Source: Saccoglossus kowalevskii (lineage: Eukaryota > Hemichordata > Enteropneusta > Harrimaniidae). From it: 12,150 bases of DNA. The position numbers and the translations under genes are program-made. The notes beneath the pieces are model-generated. The model had not been told where the DNA came from, did no database searches, and saw nothing but the letters and a program-made list of their open reading frames with translations. This document shows positions 1 through 7,200 of the stretch, piece after piece (within the stretch, counting starts at the first letter, position 1; the number at the start of each line of letters is the position of its first letter). The stretch lies in the NCBI RefSeq assembly GCF_000003605.2, contig NW_003143817.1, positions 102,441 through 114,590 of the forward strand. Reading direction: 5' to 3'.

Positions 1-149
1 CAGAATTACATTCTTTATTACTTGGTTAATTTATTTGCCTTGACGGAATCGAAAACAAATTCTCTCCCTCCATAATTTCGCAAGTGTAAAATATCAGGTT
101 CCGTACAACGTATTATAAACGCTTGACCGTCTGAACAACCTAAATAGCA

Positions 150-241
150 GGCCGTTTTTCAACGACTTAACCAGTTAGCTAGCTGGAGTGGTAAATTCTA
201 GCATACCCATATTGACGGCGGTTTTTCACCGACTTGACCGG
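150..241 (+). repeat. Diverged 25-bp direct repeat, two copies
   Basis: Copies at 150-174 and 217-241 share the core GTTTTTCA-CGACTT-ACC and differ at four of 25 positions; they start 67 bases apart. A further partial match, GCTTGACCG, lies at 121-129. No function is inferred. Confidence 0.6.
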
Positions 242-663
242 AAAAGGATTAATGAATATTTTTGATAAAAAGTTATATTTTCAAATTTGTGTTGAAAATA
301 GCAAGTCTGATTGCTTTAATACTATACATATTGTTCATTTTCTAATGATATCTTCAGGTCTTTAATTAAAATGTGCATTGATAACAGCGAAGCTATCTCA
401 GCCAACAGGCTGCTAGTTTCTCATCTATTTCAACCGAATGAATGATTACAAACCTGGTACTACCACTGACTTGTCTGTGCTGTACTGAAATTAACATCAC
501 AAAATTTATAATGAAAAAAAAAAAACTGATTTGAGGAAGAATAAATACAAAAATATATTGATAAAACCAATCAGCTTGTAAGTATTGAATAAGGCATCAG
601 CTTGTATTTCAGCTAATTCAACAGTCTTGCAAAGCACACAATGTGTATGTATGTGCATCTATC

Positions 664-975
664 TGTTTCACTCGTATCTAAAGAACCACTTATTGGATTT
701 CGATGAAACTTAGTACATAGATGCTCTGGGGTAATGCGCAGATTAGTGTTTGATTGAAAACAAATCAAATTAATTACCAAATTTGTATGATAATTCACGT
801 TTTTTTTTTGCTGTTCCATGAATGTTTCACTCATGTCTAAAGAACCACTTAATGGATTTTGATGAAACTTGGTAAATGCTTGGTAGATGCTGTGAGACAA
901 TAGGCAGACCTGATAAGTTTTGGATAAATGTCATGCATATTAATACATAATTTGCATAATGATTACCGTATAATC
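664..975 (+). repeat. Dispersed repeat family, two tandem diverged copies (period about 159)
   Basis: TGTTTCACTC starts copies at 664 and 823. Both continue with AAAGAACCACTTA-TGGATTT and GATGAAACTT, then diverge gradually over about 100 bases that include further AT-rich matches. Copy 1 is preceded by a degenerate TATG/ATCT simple tract (641-663). The family shares the motif of a C-rich start, AACCA, TGGATTTTG and AAACTT with sequence at 6460-6730 and 9555-9600. Confidence 0.75.
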
Positions 976-1178
976 TCTTGAGTGGGCATAACTCTAATTT
1001 AGCGAGTGAAAGGCATTAATTTGGTTCTAAAATATAGGCATCACGAAATGTTATCATTTTTTGGTTACGAAAAGTATATTCTAAAAGCAAATGAACATGG
1101 TACAGTAATGTAATCAGGTCATGTTACATTTCACAAATGCATTGTCCCCCCCCCCGAATCGTTTTAGCATAGCGAGAT

Positions 1179-1218
1179 TGCCCGCAACACTGACGAGTTG
1201 ACCGCAACACTGAAGAAA
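1179..1218 (+). repeat. 20-bp tandem duplication
   Basis: TGCCCGCAACACTGACGAGT at 1179-1198 is followed directly by TGACCGCAACACTGAAGAAA at 1199-1218. The shared core is CCGCAACACTGA. Confidence 0.7.
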
Positions 1219-1871
1219 TCCCACCAAGTTTTATTGTGAATCTATTTCTAGTGTTCATTCATTAACATGTTGCACAAAAAACAGAATTAGCACTTGCTAG
1301 CAGACTGAAAGGAAGTGTGAAGCTTGGTTTCTGTGGCGTTCAAAAGTAGAAAGCAAATAAGCATGACATACTAAATAGAATTATCGAAAAAACACAAGTC
1401 AAATTCGGCCAACCGAGACTGCTTGAAAGCAGTGATGAAACTGAGAAATAATTCACCGTCAATGAGTCTATCTTCACTTTTAAATTAGCTTTACTATCGT
1501 TTCAGTCATTCTTTGAACGATTATGTTTAACTAAATATTGCTACACTACAGCGAAACTGGTATAAAATTTATTTTGAAATCACGCCCACTAGCATTTTAT
1601 GTTTGAGAAAATTATCTAAACACCTTTTTACCTTTTTCGTTATTTTAACATTTTGAAAAGATTTTAGCACTAAATGTAAAAATATTCGATATATTATTTT
1701 AAATAACACACATTTTTTTCAACAGAAGCTTAGGATATAAGAAACAAATGAATTTTAAAAAACCCGGAATACCAACAATTTTGGTGTAAAATTGTACCTG
1801 TGGCACCTGTGAGTCTAGTTGTGGCTCTCTGGCTCCATAGGTCAAGAAGACTCTGCAAGGGAGAGTGTCGT

Positions 1872-1896
1872 TGACTGTGACTGACATTCACAGTCA
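1872..1896 (+). repeat. Perfect 9-bp hairpin just upstream of the paired-like ATG
   Basis: TGACTGTGA (1872-1880) is the exact reverse complement of TCACAGTCA (1888-1896), with a 7-nt loop CTGACAT. It ends two bases before the ATG at 1899. It could be an RNA hairpin, a palindromic protein-binding site or chance; no function is assigned. Confidence 0.6.
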
Positions 1897-1898
1897 TC

Positions 1899-2116
1899 AT
1901 GTTGCAGAGTAAACAGGGATTTCCGACTCCACCTGTGATTCGCAAAAAATAGTTGAGCTGTATTTAGAAGGAATATCTTTTGCTGACATAGCGAAAAGGG
2001 TTGGTGTGACGAAATCTACTGCGTGTAATACAATACAGCCAATGGCAGTCGGGGCGTTTTTAGATCGGTCAATTGCCGCCGTTCCGTGCAGTAAGTTCGT
2101 CTGTTTGTTAATGTAG
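1899..2116 (+). pseudogene. Paired-like helix-turn-helix reading frame broken by a 1-base shift
   Basis: An ATG at 1899 opens a 17-codon frame, MLQSKQGFPTPPVIRKK, stopped by TAG at 1950-1952 after an A6 run (1944-1949). From that point the frame starting ATA at 1949 continues as IVELYLEGISFADIAKRVG and then VTKSTACNTIQ, stopping at 2114-2116. Placed end to end, the two parts align without gaps to the first (PAI) half of a paired domain: GFPTPPVIRKK against the family GRPLPDVVRQR, IVEL identical, then -EG--F-DI---V-V helices 2 and 3. Similar HTH domains occur in Pax proteins and in Tc1/mariner-type transposases, and I cannot tell which source this has. After residue Gln the paired linker is not recognisable. 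A good donor, GTAAGT at 2091, could end an exon. An in-frame stop at 1878 precedes the ATG. It could be a decayed copy, or an intact exon with a homopolymer base-call error. Confidence 0.6.
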
Positions 2117-2650
2117 CATACCACGGCGATAATCCATTGACGATGTCTGGTCTACTCGTGTTTGGTGTTTTTTGTCCGAGTCCATAGCGGATCTAGCAAC
2201 CACGTGTGTGTCCAAGTGAAAGTCTAGTTTCATTCGCTTTGATTTGTTACCGGCTTCAGTAGATGAACCAGCAGTCGGTTGACGCGGTTGGTTTTCATTC
2301 TGTTTCATCATAGGTGATGACCCATCCAGAATGAATAGTTTTGCCTTTATTATGCCTCCTGGTGTAGTTGAACGAAGATTGTCAATGACCAACTGTTTGA
2401 ATCGATGGTTTGTCGGTAAATCCAATTTCTGATTTTCTTTGTCCATAATTTGAATGCGAAGTGCGTTCATTTGTCGTAAAAATGTTAATGAGGTGGTCGA
2501 TAAAACTGTTGTAATCACTTTGAAACTCAGCTTGTGATACATGTATATATATATTGGTATAATTCTTGTATCCCGATAATAAACAAACTCTACTTTGAAT
2601 AAGTATTCCGCCATGACTGTCAGTCCGATCAGGTCCGAGTTGAAATGCAT
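2108..2650 (-). CDS. Unrecognised minus-strand ORF, 180 codons (doubtful)
   Basis: This open frame of 180 residues runs from an ATG at 2650 to a stop at 2108. The first third is hydrophobic/aromatic with a simple-sequence IPIYIYMY stretch read from a TATA-rich tract, which argues against coding. The rest is polar and more protein-like (for example MNALRIQIMDKENQKL and AGNKSKRMKLDFHLDTH), with a basic KSKRMK cluster. I recognise no domain. Two other frames are partly open across the same bases. If real, the protein-like part may be an exon of a transposon or lineage-specific gene rather than a single-exon protein. Confidence 0.2.
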   Translation of the reverse strand: MHFNSDLIGLTVMAEYLFKVEFVYYRDTRIIPIYIYMYHKLSFKVITTVLSTTSLTFLRQMNALRIQIMDKENQKLDLPTNHRFKQLVIDNLRSTTPGGIIKAKLFILDGSSPMMKQNENQPRQPTAGSSTEAGNKSKRMKLDFHLDTHVVARSAMDSDKKHQTRVDQTSSMDYRRGMLH

Positions 2651-2991
2651 TGTTGGTCCAATGACGGTGACTAGAAGTCTGGGTGCGTTGCAAATGTATC
2701 AAAACAAACTTGATTGTAGCAAAACAACATTGGAAGCAATTGCTATACATTTACTGACAATGTTGATAAAAAGTTGCTGTAGTGTAGCAATATTTAGTTG
2801 GGGTACAGTTTTAATGTTTAGCTAGCACAATTAACCTCCATTTTCAGCAGGAAAATAAATAAGACTGATGGAACGGTGGCCATGTTTTTTTGCTGTATGC
2901 AAATTACCAGCACATGCACGTAGCTATTAAGGGAGCAGTAAAACAAATGATTAGGGAGGGTGTCAAATTCATGTAATTCTTAATTTCAATA

Positions 2992-3165
2992 ATGTTGCAC
3001 AAATGGTTCATTTTTATCTTAGTAGGGACAGACAGGGATCTGCCCACGGCACTCCGAATTTTCGACCAGGACAAAAAGTTGGCGACCGGCACTGTTCTAT
3101 TTGTTTATGATACACACAGGATGTCGGCCACTGGACCATCATTCTATTGTCCTTGTTGGTTTTAA
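2992..3165 (+). CDS. Short unrecognised ORF, 57 codons, in a GC-richer patch (doubtful)
   Basis: The ATG at 2992 gives MLHKWFIFILVGTDRDLPT and then LRIFDQDKKLATGTVLFVYD, ending in TAA at 3163-3165. Bases 3020-3150 are noticeably richer in G+C than their surroundings. A T-rich tract ending CTTAG at 3022 could be a splice acceptor for an exon starting at 3023 in the same frame. No family is recognised. The minus strand is also open here for about 60 codons in two frames, so strand choice is uncertain. Confidence 0.15.
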   Translation: MLHKWFIFILVGTDRDLPTALRIFDQDKKLATGTVLFVYDTHRMSATGPSFYCPCWF

Positions 3166-4146
3166 CACACAACAACACAATGCAAACAATTAACACACAA
3201 TAAAACTTTTATGAAAGAAAACACAGCTGTTCAAAATCAACGTACACGTGTAACATCGGCCTAATGTCAACCTCCGATTGACATTCTGTTAGTTTTAACA
3301 AACGAACCAGAACGGAATAAGTTGTACATCAAGATAATGGAAGGGGAAACAACAATAAATAAACAGAAGGAAGGATTACTATTGCAAGTTTAGTTGTTTG
3401 TAGGATTTGTTGAGTGGAACAATAACTTGCTCACTTCACCGGAAGCGATGCGTCAAGCTGCACTTGCACTCAAGTGTAGTAAACTTCATTGATGTTTTTG
3501 GCTTCATGACTCGTTCATAAAATTAAATTCATAAGCTATATTCAGTCAGCGATACAAGGAATACTTATTTTTCACTATTAATGTGATTTACCAGCATTCC
3601 ATTGGAAAAGAAAACAATTAAATTCTTGTTTCCACTTTGGCCGTAACAAATGGACGACATGCTTTGACAAAAAAAATGGCTGCCAGATCAGATGTCAATG
3701 TCTCAAAATGCGTATTTTAACGTGATTGCAAAAATAAAGTGTATATATTTTTTTCACTTTTTTCAAAGCAGATTAATTTTACATTGAAATATTTAAAAAA
3801 GTTAAAATAATTAAAGTAGTTAAATCGTAGCTAGTAGAATGGAAAAATGAATATTAATGAACTCATGAATATTAATTAGCGATCGGCACTCAAATCAGGC
3901 TGGGCAGAACCCTGGACAGATATGTCTCCACTTTTATTCTTCAACCTGTCTAATGTACAGGCAATTTTAATTTTAACTTCTGTGATAACCAACTAATATG
4001 GAATATTTGCAAACATCTTATCATAAAGATTTGAGTTTCCAAATAATTGTACTGGTCTTCAAGGTTTATTATAGTCTACTATGTTTACTATATGGAGTAG
4101 TATTATATCCTAATGTTGTTGTTTTTTTGTTAATTATTTTTTTCAG
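3166..4146. other. Non-coding region directly upstream of the first identified PRPF38B exon
   Basis: I searched this stretch for the missing first coding exon (the MNLNPMIL-like and MCGG-like segments of the family) and did not find it. It holds a small hairpin at 3263-3285, an ETS-like ACCGGAAGCG at 3438-3447, a YY1-like AAAATGGCTGCC near 3672, and a tandem ATGAATATTAAT at 3847 and 3865. The bases just before 4147 are the T-rich acceptor tract. Confidence 0.6.
3263..3285 (+). repeat. Perfect 8-bp hairpin
   Basis: AATGTCAA (3263-3270) and TTGACATT (3278-3285) are exact reverse complements around a 7-nt loop CCTCCGA. No associated gene is recognised. Confidence 0.5.
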
Positions 4147-4298
4147 GTTAGAGGTGTTGGTACTGGTGGGATAGTGTCATCTGCATTTTGTTTATTATAT
4201 AAGCTGTTTACATTGAAGTTAACGCGTAAACAGGTGAATGGCCTCATCACACACATTGATTCACCTTATATAAGAGCCTTAGGATATATGTATATAAG
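4147..4298 (+). CDS. PRPF38B: PRPF38B exon a (Prp38 domain core)
   Basis: This exon is 152 nt and encodes residues 1-50 plus two bases of Arg51. The acceptor is a T-rich tract ending TTTTTTTCAG at 4137-4146, and the first codon GTT is complete (phase 0). The donor is AAG|GTGTGT at 4299. The translation begins VRGVGTGGIVSSAFCLLYK and ends SPYIRALGYMYIR, a nearly invariant block of PRPF38B. There is no in-frame ATG equivalent to the protein start, so an upstream coding exon is required. Reading past the donor soon leaves the homology, which supports the chosen end. Confidence 0.95.
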
Positions 4299-7200
4299 GT
4301 GTGTATTTAGACAGTCAGGCAAACTGCTAGTATATGCAAGTATTACTGTACAAGTATAGTATGCTTAACCTGTCATTTAACACACCAGTACCTGGCAGAA
4401 ATTGATACGGATAGGCTCACTGAAAAGCCTCAGATATAGTGACTCGCTATCTACTTACCGTAGTTCAGCACAGAGTTTTACATTGAGTTTGGTTTTTTTC
4501 AATCGTGCAATTTTTGGTGCAAAAGGGGTCTTAGATTTCCGAAGACATGTTTTTGGAAAGCCTTGAACAAGTCTTAAATCACATCAGTTGTTGGTGTTGG
4601 AAAAAAAACTATTGTATTTAGGTTGTAAGTTTATTTGCAGCTATAATGTTTGGTTTTTGTTCATATTTAGATATACGCAACCACCTGGTGACTTGTTTGA
4701 TTGGTATGATGAATATTTAAATGATGAAGAGGTACGTATTCCAGTGGGTAGGTTTTAAAAACTAATGACACTTTATTATTTATTCATACAATTCATAATT
4801 CTATACTATTACTGTGATCCATGCTTGTAATACCTTTTTGACAAAAAGGAGTCTTCATCTTCAGTTTTCATTCAACATCATTATGTGACAATAATTAGCA
4901 TATCTTGGCTTTTTTAATTCACTGTTGTGTATTGATCAAAATGTCCCAAACTAACTATGCCTAGATTCTTGTCATGTATTGGGGTTCTAGAATAAAACTA
5001 TTTCTACACTTGAATGCACTGTATACCTTGGCATATCATAAAAGAAATTAGTACACTTGTTAGTTTGCATGTTCAGACAATGCCATATTTGCAAATGTGC
5101 TAAAATGTAAATCTCATGGGTGGGTCCATAATCAAAGTAAATCATAATTTCAATGATCAAATGTATGATAAATAAATCTTGGTTTATGTGCACTTCTATA
5201 GAAATGTGCTTTTGTTTGAGCAAATACTGTAGTTTCTATGTTCTTTTCTTATTTTGTGAGTTTTTCACTAACTGTGATTGTCTGAACAATGAAAGATACA
5301 GGTAATGTTTTGATTGGTAACTTCATTTCAACTGAATCACTGTTTCACCTTGTACTTGACAGGAGCTTGATGTGAAAGCTGGTGGTGGATGTGTTATGAC
5401 TATTGGTGAAATGTTAAGATGTTTTCTCACAAAATTGGAATGGTTTTCAACATTATTCCCTCGTATTCCAGTACCTATTGTGAAGGCAAGTACCATATGC
5501 ACAAAGGCATTTATAGATGAGGCAATCTAGATCCGTATATACCTCCATTTATCATCATCACATATATATTGTTAAACTTGTCTCACACTACTAAGCAGAA
5601 CAAACTCAAATTACCTACATCTTTGTGAAATTCATCTTTACAAAATAATCTCAATATACAGTACAGTACATGTAATAATATGATTTGATCATAAATCTCA
5701 TCTTGAATCAGGTGTATTTGAATACATAGCACATGACATTAGAAGGAATGTTTCTCAAATTGTCAAATTTTACTGTGAAATAGTTTGGCTGCTTTCTTCC
5801 TAAATATCATAGTTGCATTTGTTCACAGGATATAGAGAGACGAATACCACCAAGAAAACAAGCATCAACCAGTAGTAGTGCAGCAAAAGCTGAGAAACGA
5901 GATGAACATATACCAGATAAAGATGTCCAATGGGGTGAAGCTGAGCGTATGGCAGCCAAGGAAAGAGAACGGGACAGGGAAACAAAAAAAAGGAGCAGGT
6001 ATGCATGATGTATGTGCCATTTATTTCTGTTATATTCAATGTGTATGGATAACAATTGCACATTCTAGCAGTTCAATATACAACATTGAATGAAATATTT
6101 GTGAATTTCAATCTTCTATAACGCAGCATGTATGTGATGCTTGCTCACATTGTTTTACCAATAAATGAATGATTTTTGGATATATATGTACTTGCATTTA
6201 TCTTATCAACACTTGGCTAAAACCTATAAAATCCACATGTGACTCCAGAGTAAAGTTATTTTTACTTATCATGTGTTCTAGCCATGATGCTTTCTCACTT
6301 GCTTTTTGTATGAATACACAACATCACATGGAAATACAACTTCCATTCCATACCTTACTAGTTCTTACCATTCATCTGTCTAATATCTTTGCTGAGATGA
6401 AATAAGTATTAAATAAATACGTTTGGGTGGGTACGTTTTTGTGTTGGGTGGGCCAGAACCTATATCTTAAAAATACCTGGACTGATTACATTCAAACTTC
6501 ACACATGCATTATACATAATATTATACATATACACATCAATTTGTTACCCGATCTGATTCAAGATGGCTGACTCAAAATCTAGCATTTCTGGCATTCCGG
6601 AACCGGATCTCAGCTATTTACAGATGGATTTTGTTCAAACTTAGGCATACATTAGGCATTATGGCTCATTTTGATGTCATTTTGCTTTTCAGATCAGATT
6701 CAAAATAGCTGACTGGTGGCCTTTTTGTTTTAATGAGTGTGGTTGTTTGGCAGTGTCTCTAGCATTCTTGATTATCTTCAGATTTTATATATTCATTATA
6801 CATCATGTTGTAGATATACAGATGTATTTAAAATGGTAAAGCAATATCACATTGATATAGAAAAGTGCTCGTTTGACAATTAGATACAAATGACTTAATG
6901 TACAAGATGACTTAATGTTAAACATTTTAATGTTAAAAAATCAAGAGCATCTGGATTCATATCGCCGACATGTTTATGTTTAAAGTATTACTATTATCAA
7001 AACTATATAACTTAAAATTGATAACTAATTGGGACTGTGCTATGCATGGCTTGTTTTTTATGATTTAGGTCACCTGTGAAGCCAAGGAATGAAAAAAGGC
7101 ATAGCAGATCTCCTCATTCAAACCGTAGAGAAAGCAGACGATCATCGAGTCATCATAGGTCCAGCAGAAGGGAGGAATCTGACTTTGCAACTGCCTTGGA

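Larger units (their letters stand above)
1..1898. other. Upstream non-coding region, probably intron 1 of PRPF38B or intergenic
   Basis: This is AT-rich sequence with no convincing coding exon on either strand. It contains short direct repeats (150-241), a poly(A) run near 513-524, two copies of a dispersed repeat (664-975), a C10 run (1146-1155) and a 20-bp tandem duplication (1179-1218). A strong acceptor-like tract ends at CAG 1725 with nothing recognisable after it. The 95-codon minus-strand frame at 613-900 is a by-product of the dispersed repeat. Confidence 0.6.

Noticed and set aside
613-900. 95-codon minus-strand ORF with repeated KFHQNPLSGSLD / KFHRNPISGSLD
   Set aside because: The protein repeat comes from the two copies of the dispersed DNA repeat; similar diverged DNA elsewhere in the window is not open.
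1146-1155. C10 run as a functional element
   Set aside because: A simple homopolymer, likely slippage; there is no G-quadruplex pattern of spaced runs.
2818-2883. Minus-strand 21-residue frame (MATVPSVLFIFLLKMEVNCAS) with a good Kozak context
   Set aside because: Too short to support, with no homology and no continuing exon visible.
3438-3690. ETS-like (ACCGGAAGCG) and YY1-like (AAAATGGCTGCC) motifs as a PRPF38B promoter
   Set aside because: Short motifs without CpG enrichment, and no coding exon follows before 4147; the required N-terminal exon is not here. A + strand ATG in the YY1-like site gives only 14 codons.
5800-6063. Minus-strand ORFs opposite PRPF38B exon d
   Set aside because: Antisense shadows of a purine-rich coding exon.
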